NCBI RefSeq assembly: GCF_025642115.1
Contig: NZ_CP106753.1
Location: 1,077,501-1,141,500 of the forward strand
Reading direction: 5' to 3'
Length of the DNA stretch: 64,000 bases
From: Chitiniphilus purpureus
Lineage (GTDB): Bacteria > Pseudomonadota > Gammaproteobacteria > Burkholderiales > Chitinibacteraceae
Part shown: in pieces, positions 48,590-57,800 of the stretch
Position numbering within the stretch: position 1 is the stretch's first letter
Layout of the letters: the number at the start of each line of letters is the position of its first letter
Notes under the pieces: model-generated
Database searches by the model: none
Seen by the model: the letters and a program-made list of their open reading frames with translations, nothing else
Told to the model about the DNA's origin: nothing
Program-made: the position numbers and the translations under genes

Positions 48590-49222
48590 TTACAGCGCCA
48601 ACGCCGCGGCGCGGGCGTGTCGCAGGCCGGTGTCCCGGATCTGTGCCAGCCGGTCGGGGTCGGTCAAGGTCGGGGCGACGACGATTTCGTCCACCACTTC
48701 GATCCCGAGGAAGCGCAGCCACTGGCGCATGAACGGCTTCTGGAAATCCGCGTAGCCGTCGGGCGGCGGCGGCACCGGGAAATCGCCTGCGCTGGAGTAG
48801 ACCAGCACCGCGCGCTTGCCGCTCAGCAACGGCCGGTAGCCCTGTGCCCTGGACCAGGACCAGTTCTGGCCGGGCAGGGTCACGATGTCGATGTAGTGCT
48901 TCAGCCGGTACGGGATGCCGAAATTCCACATCGGCAGGCTGAAGACATAGCGGTCGGCGGCGTTGAAGGCGGCACTGATCGCCACCGCCTCTGCCCAGCG
49001 CGCCTGCTGCCCGGCGCTGGCCTCCTGGGTGCGCAGCACGGCGAACTTGGCGGCGATCATGGTGGCGTCGAACTCGGGCAAGGTGGTGCCCCAGAGATCG
49101 AGTGTGGTGATGGCATGTGCCGGATGCCGCGCCTGGTAGGCGGCAAGCAGTTCGCGTGCGACGCCGGCCGAATGGGCGGTGTCCGGGTCCGGTGAGGCGG
49201 TGATATGCAGCAGATGCGACAT
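48590..49222 (-). CDS. azoR: FMN-dependent NADH-azoreductase/quinone reductase (AzoR)
   Basis: The 210-residue flavodoxin-fold protein reads MSHLLHITASPDPDTAHSAG (FMN phosphate site) and SLPMWNFGIPYRLKHYIDIV, a signature of AzoR. It also has GYRPLLSGKRAVLVYSSAGD. It would reduce quinones or azo compounds using NADH with FMN. It follows the SMR gene by 12 bp on the same strand. The divergent HxlR gene is the likely regulator. Confidence 0.93.
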   Translation of the reverse strand: MSHLLHITASPDPDTAHSAGVARELLAAYQARHPAHAITTLDLWGTTLPEFDATMIAAKFAVLRTQEASAGQQARWAEAVAISAAFNAADRYVFSLPMWNFGIPYRLKHYIDIVTLPGQNWSWSRAQGYRPLLSGKRAVLVYSSAGDFPVPPPPDGYADFQKPFMRQWLRFLGIEVVDEIVVAPTLTDPDRLAQIRDTGLRHARAAALAL

Positions 49223-49234
49223 GAGATGCTCCAG

Positions 49235-49552
49235 TCAGTTTTCCAGCAGGCGCAGGCCGGCGACCCCGGCAAGCACAAGGCCCATGCACAGCAGCCGCGA
49301 GGGTGACGCGCTGTCGCCGTGGGCCACGATGCCGAGCACCGCCACGCCAAGCGCGCCGATGCCGGTCCACAAGGCGTAGGCGGTACCGGTGGGCAACGCC
49401 TTGAGCGCGTGGGTCAGCAGAAAGATCGACGCCAGCGCCGCGACCACGCCGAGCAGGCTCGGCACCGGGCGGGTCCAGCCCTGCGCTGCTTTCAATGCGG
49501 CGGCCATTGCGATTTCCAGCACGCTTGCCGCCAGCAGATAGGCCCAGGCCAT
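49235..49552 (-). CDS. Small multidrug resistance (SMR) transporter, Gdx/SugE-like
   Basis: The 105-residue protein has four membrane helices. E13 in the first (MAWAYLLAASVLEIAMAAAL) is the proton/substrate-coupling Glu. The TGTAYALWTGIGALG segment matches the guanidinium exporter (Gdx) side of SMR, although the Trp three residues after E13 in Gdx is Met here. So quaternary amine or guanidine-type export is likely, but substrate is unsure. It forms an operon with azoR. Confidence 0.88.
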   Translation of the reverse strand: MAWAYLLAASVLEIAMAAALKAAQGWTRPVPSLLGVVAALASIFLLTHALKALPTGTAYALWTGIGALGVAVLGIVAHGDSASPSRLLCMGLVLAGVAGLRLLEN

Positions 49553-49633
49553 GGCGTTCTCCGGATGCGTTTTGAGATGGGCGGATTCTGGCGCTATGCT
49601 TCCCAGTCAACAAGTACGCACCTTTTGGTTCCC

Positions 49634-50029
49634 ATGAAAACCACCCCCGAACTTTCCGCAGGCCAGGGCGATGTCTACAGTGCCAACTGCCCCTCGCGCG
49701 CCGCGCTCGCGCTGATCGGCAGCAAATGGGCGCTGCTGATCGTGCCGCTGCTGGCTGAACAGCCGGTGCGCAACAACGAATTGATGCGCCGGATCGAAGG
49801 CATTTCGCAGAAGATGCTGACGCAGACACTGCGCGAGCTGGAGCGCAACGGCCTGGTCGAGCGGCACGATCACCGGACCGTGCCGCCGCATGTGGAATAC
49901 CGGCTGACGCCGCTGGGCCACTCGCTGAGCAGCACCCTGGTGGTGCTCGACCGCTGGGCCGAGCAGCATTACCCGGCGCTGCTGGCCGCCCAGCACGATT
50001 TCGACCAGGCCGAATCCGGCGACAGCTAG
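49634..50029 (+). CDS. HxlR-family transcriptional regulator
   Basis: The 131-residue winged-helix protein reads SANCPSRAALALIGSKWALL (Cys19 at the usual redox-sensing position), LMRRIEGISQKMLTQTLREL (recognition helix) and YRLTPLGHSL. HxlR regulators control quinone- or electrophile-response genes, often azoreductases, through that Cys (family knowledge). It is divergent from the SMR-azoR pair across 81 bp, so it probably regulates both directions. Confidence 0.93.
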   Translation: MKTTPELSAGQGDVYSANCPSRAALALIGSKWALLIVPLLAEQPVRNNELMRRIEGISQKMLTQTLRELERNGLVERHDHRTVPPHVEYRLTPLGHSLSSTLVVLDRWAEQHYPALLAAQHDFDQAESGDS

Positions 50030-50309
50030 CTCCGGGGTGCCCAGCCGCGGTGGCTTGGCGCGGGCTGTCGCCTTGGGGTGCTGTCCGCACGGCGGTGCAC
50101 AGCCCTTGCGCCATGACGGGCAGTGTCGCGGCATGGACCCGCGTGCACCCTGTCCCGGCGTGGCCTGTGCTACTGGCCCGTGCCGCACCGGCGCTGTGGC
50201 AAGGACTGGAAGACTGCGGCGATGCGCCTGCCCCAGGCCGCTCACCAACCCTGATGACGCGTGTCGCCTTGGCGACATGACAGGGAACAGCTTTTTGGAG
50301 GACCGCATC

Positions 50310-51371
50310 GTGACCCGTGTGACCCCACAGCTGTGCCTGTGGCCGATTGGAGCCGCCGCCCTCGTGCTGTCGGCGCTGGCCCAGGCCGAGACTGCCCAAC
50401 CGCTGCCCCGACTGGGGACCGACCTGTCGCAAAGCTCGGTATCCGGGCTGTCCTCCGGCGCATTCATGGCGACGCAGTTCGAGGTGGCGTATTCCAGCAC
50501 GGTCATCGGCGCCGGCATCGTCGCCGGCGGCCCGTTCTATTGCGCCGGCCTTGGCGGTTTTCCCGGGCCCGGTCGTTTTCTGGCCAACGCCACCACCCGC
50601 TGCCTGAATCCCCGGGGCCCGGCGCCGGACGGCGCCAGCGCGCTGGCGCTGGCCAGGCAGTTCGCCGCGGCCGGCGACATCGACGATCCGGCCAACCTGC
50701 GCAAGCATCGCGTCTACATCTTCACCGGGGCCGCCGACCGCATTGTCAGGTCCCGCGTGGTGGCGCAGACACAGCGCTTCTACGTCGCCGCCGGGGTGTC
50801 GCCCGGGCAACTGCGCTATGTCAGCCATCCCGGTGCCGGCCATGCGCTGCTTACCCGCAACCGCGCCGACCTGGCTTGCGATGCCAACGCCGCGCCCAAC
50901 CTCAACAACTGCGGCTTCATCCAGTCGCACGACATCCTGCGCCACCTCTACGGCAGGCTGCAGCCACCGGCGGCCAAGGCGGGCGGACGGCTCATCGCGT
51001 TCGATCAGCGTCCCTTCACCGCAGGCCGGCCCGATGCCGGCATGGCCGATACCGGCTATGCCTATCTGCCGGCTGCCTGCGCCAGCGCGCAATGCCGGGT
51101 GCATGTGGTGTTCCATGGCTGTGGTCAGGGGGCTGCGGTGCTGCGGGATCGCTTCTATCGCACCACCGGCTACAACGAGCTGGCCGACAGCAACCGCATT
51201 GTGGTGCTGTATCCGCAGGTCCAGGCGGACCGCAGACGCAATCCGAACGGCTGCTGGGATTTCTGGGGCTACACCGATGTCGACCCGCGCAAGCCGCGGT
51301 TCCATACCAGACCGGCGCCGCAGATGGCCGCGGTGATGGCGATGCTGCAACGCCTGGCCTTGCCACGATAG
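50310..51371 (+). CDS. Secreted PHB depolymerase-like esterase
   Basis: The 353-residue protein has a signal peptide (about 1-26), the lipase box G46-L-S48-S-G50 (SVSGLSSGAFMA) early in the chain, and HVVFHGCGQG near residue 270. The placement fits periplasmic/extracellular poly(3-hydroxybutyrate) depolymerases of the Rhodospirillum rubrum type. GGAGG at 50297-50301 lies 8 bases before GTG 50310, so GTG is the start rather than the ATG at 50277. Polymer specificity is inferred. Confidence 0.85.
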   Translation: MTRVTPQLCLWPIGAAALVLSALAQAETAQPLPRLGTDLSQSSVSGLSSGAFMATQFEVAYSSTVIGAGIVAGGPFYCAGLGGFPGPGRFLANATTRCLNPRGPAPDGASALALARQFAAAGDIDDPANLRKHRVYIFTGAADRIVRSRVVAQTQRFYVAAGVSPGQLRYVSHPGAGHALLTRNRADLACDANAAPNLNNCGFIQSHDILRHLYGRLQPPAAKAGGRLIAFDQRPFTAGRPDAGMADTGYAYLPAACASAQCRVHVVFHGCGQGAAVLRDRFYRTTGYNELADSNRIVVLYPQVQADRRRNPNGCWDFWGYTDVDPRKPRFHTRPAPQMAAVMAMLQRLALPR

Positions 51372-51589
51372 CTGCAGGTGTCATGCGGGCCTGTTCCGCC
51401 CACCAGCCTGCGTGGTGGCAACCGTGCCCGCCGCCCGGCACGTGCGCAGGGCACACGTCGGTGAGGCGGGACAGCGCTGCGGCACGTTGCACAAGGGGCA
51501 TGGGCCCAGGACCCGCGGCGGCGGGCGCTGGCAGCGACCCCATGCCGAAGATGGCGCCGCTGTCATCCCGCAGATTTGCGCAGTTTTCA

Positions 51590-51612
51590 CCAACGGCGCG
51601 GTTTGCCGTTGG
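51590..51612. promoter_or_regulatory. Inverted repeat upstream of the CAT gene
   Basis: CCAACGGC (51590-51597) and GCCGTTGG (51605-51612) are 8-bp arms around 7 bases, 41 bp before the start of the acetyltransferase gene. It could be an operator or a leader hairpin. Confidence 0.55.
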
Positions 51613-51652
51613 CTACTACAGTGGCATGAACGACCACCACAGGAGTGTCGCC

Positions 51653-52339
51653 ATGCCCATCCCGGCCCCGTTGTTCACCCCGATCGATCTGGCACGCTGG
51701 CCGCGCCGTGAAATCTTCGAGCGCTTCAACGACAGCCGCCGTTGCAATTTCGACATGGCCACCCATGTCGACGTCACACCGCTGTTGCACGCGTGCCACA
51801 CGCGTGGCTTTCGTTTTTTTCCGGCGATCGCGGCCGCCATCTGCCAGGTGATCAACACGCACCAGGAGTACCGCAGCGAACTGGACGATGCCGGCACGCC
51901 GGGTTACTGGAATGTGCTGCACCCGATGTATACGGTGTTCAACCCCGACAACGAGACCTTCACCCACGTGCTGACCGAATACGGCGGCGACGTGGCGGAC
52001 TTCTGCAGCCGGCTGCAGGCCGACATCGCACAGTATCGCGGCTGCACGGACCTGTATCCGCAGCAGCCATTGCCGCGCAACCTGTTCGCGATCACCACGG
52101 TGCCCTGGGTGAGTTTCATCTCGATCAGCTACCACCTGTACGACGATGGTCGCTACATGATCCCTTTCGTCACGCTGGGCAAGTATTTCGCACAGGGTGA
52201 GCAGACGCTGCTGCCGGTGAACGTGCGCTTCCACCACGCGGTGTGCGATGGCTATCACGCCGGCCGCTTCTTCAACGCGCTGCAGGAGGCGGTGGCACGC
52301 ATGGCGGCCTGGGTTGCGGCGCAGCCGATGCGGCACTGA
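51653..52339 (+). CDS. Chloramphenicol acetyltransferase (CatA-like)
   Basis: The 228-residue protein has the classical CAT signature FHHAVCDGYHAGRFF with catalytic H195 and D199. It also has RCNFDMATHVDVT and TVPWVSFISISYH regions that line the substrate site. AGGAG at 51641-51645 sets the start at ATG 51653. It transfers acetyl from acetyl-CoA to chloramphenicol or a related hydroxyl acceptor. No integron, transposon or plasmid signature surrounds it, so it is likely an intrinsic chromosomal gene. Confidence 0.88.
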   Translation: MPIPAPLFTPIDLARWPRREIFERFNDSRRCNFDMATHVDVTPLLHACHTRGFRFFPAIAAAICQVINTHQEYRSELDDAGTPGYWNVLHPMYTVFNPDNETFTHVLTEYGGDVADFCSRLQADIAQYRGCTDLYPQQPLPRNLFAITTVPWVSFISISYHLYDDGRYMIPFVTLGKYFAQGEQTLLPVNVRFHHAVCDGYHAGRFFNALQEAVARMAAWVAAQPMRH

Positions 52340-52623
52340 GTACGGCACCTGCCGCCTGCCGCCTGCCGCCGACGTGGCCGTGGCCGTGGCAGGGCGGCGT
52401 GGTGCGTCAAGGGTGGCCGCCGGCTTCCGGCCGTAGCGGTCCGGGCGCGGTGCGCAACGTCCTTCAGCGCTGAATCGGGTGCCCGCGCGGGCAGGCAGCA
52501 GCAGGGTTACGGCAGGGGGGCGACGCCACCGGGCACGCCGTTTGAATGCGGTGGGTCGCAACGACCGGCAACCCAGGGTGTAAAACCCTGCGGGCGCCAT
52601 CAACAACCAAGGACCGACCGGCG

Positions 52624-53397
52624 CTAGAGCGATTCATCCGCCACATAGGCGCCCCGGATCTGCCGCTTGATCCGGGCCTGGTGGTACTGCTGCCACCAGG
52701 TGGCCGATTGCCAGATCGCCTCGGGGCAGCTGGCGCGGCTTTCCAGGCCCGGGGTGAGATCGAAGTCGGCCTGGGCGAAGGCGCTTTCCACCAGGACGGC
52801 ACCGGGATGGCCGACGCCGGCCAGCAGCGGGTTCTCGGCCGCGCCCACGCCCCAACCGAAGGCCAGCCAGGGCAACAGCATCGCCGGCAGGTCCAGCTGC
52901 AGGCGCTGCTTCTCCAGACGCCCGATCGCGGCCAGCACCGCGGCGGCCTCGGCGGGCACCACCAGCAGCGCCAGGTTGGGATACTTCTCGCTTGGGCCGT
53001 AGTGGCCCAGGTCTTCGTGCTGCACCCCATTGCGCTCAGCCGGGAAGCCGAAGCCTTGCCGCGGGTCGAGCGAGATCTGGACAAGCTGCGCGTCGGCATG
53101 CGCCTTGGTGCCGATCAGCACGGCCACGTCCGACCACCAGCTGGGCGCCAGGTCCTGCCGCAGGCGCGACTGGGCATTGCGCACGCGGCGGGAGAGGCGG
53201 TCGCTGCCGCCGGCCAGCAGCAGCACGCATTCGCTCGCTTTGGGCTTTTGTTTGGTCAGCGCACGGGCGAGCCAGCCAAGGTTGTCCTCGTTGGCCTTGC
53301 GTTCCTGCAGGACCAGTTTGGCGTTGCGTGGGGCGAGCTGCCCTTCGTGGGTGGTGTCGAGTGCGGTGTGCATGCTCAGCATGGCTTGGCGCTCCAT
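52624..53397 (-). CDS. Conserved-looking hypothetical protein (257 aa)
   Basis: I do not recognise this family. The 257-residue product has no signal peptide or membrane helix, and mixed alpha/beta character (VLLLAGGSDRLSRRVRNAQ; NLALLVVPAEAAAVLAAIG). A Trp-rich end (WQSATWWQQYHQ) follows. Its ATG directly abuts the stop of the PhoD-like gene (no gap), so it is the last gene of the coupled operon with the GMC-hydrolase fusion. That position suggests a role in the same pathway. Confidence 0.75.
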   Translation of the reverse strand: MERQAMLSMHTALDTTHEGQLAPRNAKLVLQERKANEDNLGWLARALTKQKPKASECVLLLAGGSDRLSRRVRNAQSRLRQDLAPSWWSDVAVLIGTKAHADAQLVQISLDPRQGFGFPAERNGVQHEDLGHYGPSEKYPNLALLVVPAEAAAVLAAIGRLEKQRLQLDLPAMLLPWLAFGWGVGAAENPLLAGVGHPGAVLVESAFAQADFDLTPGLESRASCPEAIWQSATWWQQYHQARIKRQIRGAYVADESL

Positions 53398-54837
53398 CTA
53401 GAAAGGCCGCGGGGTCAGATCAAGGCTTACCCGGCGTGGCACGGCGTGGGTGGGATCCGGGTGCAGCGGGAAATAGTCGACCTGCAGACTCAATGCTCCG
53501 CCGCGCGGCCGAAAGCGCAGCAGCGCCACGTGGTCGCCCTTCTGCAGGTGCCTTAAGCGGATACGGTGGCGCTTGTCCCCGCTCAGCCAGGGCGGCGGTG
53601 CCTCGCCATTGCTGTGGCGGGGCCACACCGGATCGGCCAGTGGGTTGATCGACGCCCAATCGTCGGCACCCAGCGTCCGCACCAGCGAGGTGGGCGAGGC
53701 GATCACTTCGGTGTGTGCCGGCCAGCCGCCGGCCCGGTCGTCGATCACCTGGCTGACCCGGCCGTAGTGCACGTCGCCGGTCAGCAGCACGGTCGGTAGG
53801 CCGGCTGCGGCACGTGCGTTCAGCGCGGCAAGCCATCTGCCGTAGTCGCCATAGTCCGCCAACGCGTAGTCCGTGATCTTGCCGACCCGGCCGGCGCGTG
53901 CCTGCAGCAGCGGCTGCCCGGTGACGATCACGCCGGTGCGGCGTTGCGCGATGCTGGTGGTGACCCATTGCTCCAGGCGCGCGAGCGCGCTGTTGTCCAT
54001 CGCCTGCATGGCGTCGGCATCGCGCCGGCTGCGAGTATCGGCCACAAAGAACGACAGCTGCCCGATATCGAAGGTGTAGGGATCGCCCACAGCGTGAGGC
54101 TGGCCGTCGTGGCCCGCGGCCGGCGCCTGGAACGCGCGGTAGCAGTTGAGCGCGGTGTTCCACCAGTTGCTGCGCCCATCGGCCTTCCAGCTGTTCTGGA
54201 TGATCGGGCTCACGTGCGGGGCGTTGTTCCAGAATTCATGGTCGTCCGCGACGCCCAGCCAGGGCGCCAGCCGCATCACTTCACCGAAACCGGGTGTGAA
54301 CGCGCCGTGCCGGGGCTGCCAGTTGTTCCAATAGGCCTGCTCGAAATGGCGGGCGAGCCAGTGCGGCTGGTTGGGGAAGTTCCGGTCGGTGGGCAGGTCC
54401 AGGTAGACCTGGTCGCCCATCAGCAGGGTCAGGTCCGGCTGCAGCTTGAGCCCGGCGATCTGCCGGGCGATGCGCCCTTGCTCATCCTCGCCGCGGTAGT
54501 AGCAGGACACCAGCAGGATGCGCAGCTCGCCGAACGCACCGGCCCCCACCGTGCCGGGCAGGGTGGAGACGGTGAGACCGTCGCCCATGCCGGCGCAGTG
54601 GGCGGTCACCTGATGGCTGCCGGCGGCGACGTCGAACTCGGCCACGCCGCACCAGACGCGCGGCGTATCGGATGGCAGCCCAGGCTGCACTGGTGCCCAG
54701 GCGCGCAGCCATCTGGGCTGCGCGGGGTTGCCGCCCAGCGTCCAGGCCGGCTGTGCCGGTCTTCCGCTGGCCAGCAGGCCCGCCCACAGCCGCAGCTTGT
54801 GCTGCGGTGCCAGCATCGGGGTCAGGGTCAGGCTCAT
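53398..54837 (-). CDS. PhoD-like phosphatase/phosphodiesterase
   Basis: The 479-residue protein has the PhoD-type metallophosphatase motifs LLMGDQVYLD, VADDHEFWNN and LLTGDVHYGR. These give the usual metal ligands. There is no signal peptide or Tat motif, unlike secreted PhoD enzymes, so it is probably cytoplasmic or exported otherwise. Its start overlaps the stop of the GMC-hydrolase gene by 4 bp (ATGA), giving tight coupling. Substrate is unknown; lipid- or nucleotide-phosphate esters are possible. Confidence 0.85.
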   Translation of the reverse strand: MSLTLTPMLAPQHKLRLWAGLLASGRPAQPAWTLGGNPAQPRWLRAWAPVQPGLPSDTPRVWCGVAEFDVAAGSHQVTAHCAGMGDGLTVSTLPGTVGAGAFGELRILLVSCYYRGEDEQGRIARQIAGLKLQPDLTLLMGDQVYLDLPTDRNFPNQPHWLARHFEQAYWNNWQPRHGAFTPGFGEVMRLAPWLGVADDHEFWNNAPHVSPIIQNSWKADGRSNWWNTALNCYRAFQAPAAGHDGQPHAVGDPYTFDIGQLSFFVADTRSRRDADAMQAMDNSALARLEQWVTTSIAQRRTGVIVTGQPLLQARAGRVGKITDYALADYGDYGRWLAALNARAAAGLPTVLLTGDVHYGRVSQVIDDRAGGWPAHTEVIASPTSLVRTLGADDWASINPLADPVWPRHSNGEAPPPWLSGDKRHRIRLRHLQKGDHVALLRFRPRGGALSLQVDYFPLHPDPTHAVPRRVSLDLTPRPF

Positions 54838-57800
54838 GTCGCTCCCGCCTGTTCAAGGTGATCCAGGATATGCGGGTAGACATCCACCGCCGCGTGCTTG
54901 CCGAAGATGCAGTCGATGTGGCCATAGCCGGGGATGACCACCCGGCTGTATCGGGCACTGCCATACAGCGTGGTCAGCAGCGCCTGCGTGCGCTCGGTGC
55001 TTTCGGGCAGGAAGCAGGCGTTCTGCGCGCCGTGGATGAAGCGGATCGGCATGTTCAGCCTGGCAAGCCGGGTGCGCGCGATGGCCACATCGTCCGGCAG
55101 GTAGCAATCCTCGCCGTCCGCGGCCACCACCTTGCCGGCGCGCACCGTGCGCGCCAGGTGCTCGAAGGCGCTGATGTTGGCCTCGCCGAACAGCTCGCCC
55201 AGCGCGTCGTGGGTCGCCTGGTTGAGCTGGGCATGCTCGTACAGCAGGGCGTACATGAAGCTGATCCGGTGACAGACCGCGCTCGTACACTGTTCCTCGC
55301 CCGGGATCGCCAGGTTGTGCGACAGCGCCAGGTCATAAAGCCGGGTCAGCGGGCCGGGGTGGGCGGCCACCGCCGCGGTCAACGTGGGCACCTGCAGTGC
55401 GTCCAACAGGTCGGGCAGGTACAGGCCGGCCTTGAGCCGTGTCGCCGCCGGCGCCACCACATGGCCGGCCACTTGCGAGAACAGCGCCGAGCGCACGCCT
55501 TCGAGCCCGTTCGCCAGCGCCATGAACAGGGTGCTGGCGCCGAAGCAGTGGGCCACGATGTCGATACGGTCGCGCCCGGTCAGGGCACGCACCTTGTCCA
55601 CTGCTGCAGGGTAGTCGTACCGCGCAATGTGATCGCCGGTGAACTGGCTGCGGCAGGCCGGCAGCAGGATCGAGGCGCGGTAGTCGAGCAGCCAGACGTC
55701 GTAGCCGGCTTCGTACAGGTATTCCAGGAGGTTGGTGTCGATGGTGTCCAGGCTGAAAAGGGTGCTGGCCACGCCCAGGCCGTGCGACAGCAGCACCGGC
55801 CCCTTGTCGCCGCCGCGGTAGCGGGTCAGCCGCAGCGAGACGCCGTCGGCGGTGGTGACGCCGTGCACCTGCGGCGTGCCTGAGCGCAGCGCGCGAGCAC
55901 TGCGCGGGCGGCTGGCGGGCTCGGCGCGGCCAAACGGGTAATGGGTGAACACACCGCCATACTGGTCGACCAGCGTCCCGGCGAAAAAGTGGCCGAAGCG
56001 GGCGAGCGCCTCCACCTGCTCGGCCCAGTTGCGGGCACCCGGCACCGCCAGGGTGGCAAGCTGGCGCATCAGGTCCTCGGGCAGGATGCGCAGGATGCCC
56101 ACGCCCAGGATGGGCGCGGCCTCGCTGTCGCCATCGTGCACGGTCACGAACAAGGTGGTGGTGTCCTGCCACGGGTCCAGCGCGGGCTCGTCGCGGATCA
56201 CCTTGTCGCCTGAAAAATACAGTGGCGGGCCGTCCTGCCGCTCCAGACGCATCCGGTAGCGCATGCGCCGGGTCTCGACCGCGCTGGCATCCCCGGTCAA
56301 CAGCTCGAAGCGGCCCTCGCTCACGGTCAGTGGATCGGGCGACAGGGCCGGCGCGGTGACCGTGCCGGCAAGGCCCGTCGCGTGCCGGGGGTCGGCCAGC
56401 ATCCGGTCGAGGTCGTCGCTGGCGACGGTGAGGGTGAACGTCATCGGGCTCGCATGTGCCTTGCCCTCGGTCCAGCCCCGCTGGAAGCCGTCCGGGTCGG
56501 CGTGTTTCACCTGCGTCGAGAAATAGCCCCGCATGGTCTCGGTGAAGCGCAGCCCCAGCGTCCGGGGCCGGGTGGGGGCCGGTGCCGGCGTGGCGGCGTC
56601 GTAGTCGATGGACCAGCCGCGCAGCGCGGCGGCGCGGTCGACGATGCGCTCGGCCAGCGCGGCGATGGTGTACAGCGGATTGACGCCGAGTGAGCGCGGC
56701 ATGATTGCGCCGTCCACGACGTAGAGGCCGTCGTGGACCGCGGTGGAATCGTCGCGGAACACCTGCCCGTCGCCGTTGACCACGCCGGCTGCGCCACTGT
56801 CGCCCATGCCGCAGCCGCCCAGCGGATGCACCGTGATCAGCCGCGCACCGCTCCGGGTGCCGAGCAGCACGCGCTCGGCCCAGGCGACGATGCCGGCGTC
56901 GAACCAGCGGTGCCACAAGGGGTTCTTCACGAAGATGCCATGCAGGGCGAAGGTCGCCTGGGCCAGCGCCTCGTTCACGCGCGCGAACATGCCCTGGCGG
57001 GCCACTCCCGGCCAGATCACGCGTACGCGGTCACGTTCCAGCGTCAGCCGGCCCTGGGCGTCGTCATGGCTCATCACCAGGTAGGTCTGGGTGTGATGCA
57101 TGGCCCCGGCGTACGGGCCACCGCGCAGGCCGCGCCACCAGCGGCCCAGACGGTGGGGCCAGCCATCTGCCGGCACCTGGCCCAGGCCGGCGGCAGCGGC
57201 GACCGAGAAGGCTGCCGGCAGCGCCGCGGCAAGCGCGCTCGGCAGGCTGCCATCCTCGATCACATACCCTTGCTCGAGCGCTCCGGTACGGCGATCGATC
57301 AGCCCGGTGATACAGGGGCCGGTCGGATCGGTGCGGCCCGTCTGTGCCGGCGCACGGCCGACGCCGTTGACCGGGCGGTCGAGGTTGTAGCCGAACGCCA
57401 GCACATCGCCGTTGCCGGTGAAGCGGCGGCCCAGCTGTCCGGAGAGGGCAAGCCCCTGCTCACGCGAGCGCAGCAGGATCTCGGTGGAGCCCAGGCTGCC
57501 GGCGCCCAGCACCACCAGGTCGGCATTCACACACAGCTCGGGCGCATCGAACGCCTCGCGTTGGTTGGCCAGCAACTGGTAGTAGACCCGCCAGCGTCCG
57601 CTGTGCGGGTCACGCTCCAGGCGCCGTACCTGCACTTCGCAGAAGATCTCGGCGCCGAAGGCGGCGGCATCGGGTAGGTAGTTCATCGCCAGCGTGTTCT
57701 TCGCGCCGGTGTTGCAGCCGGACACGCAGTCACCGCAGCCCACGCAGGGCGGCTGGTGGATGCCCACATGGTTGGGGCCGTCGAACTCGAAGTTGACGTT

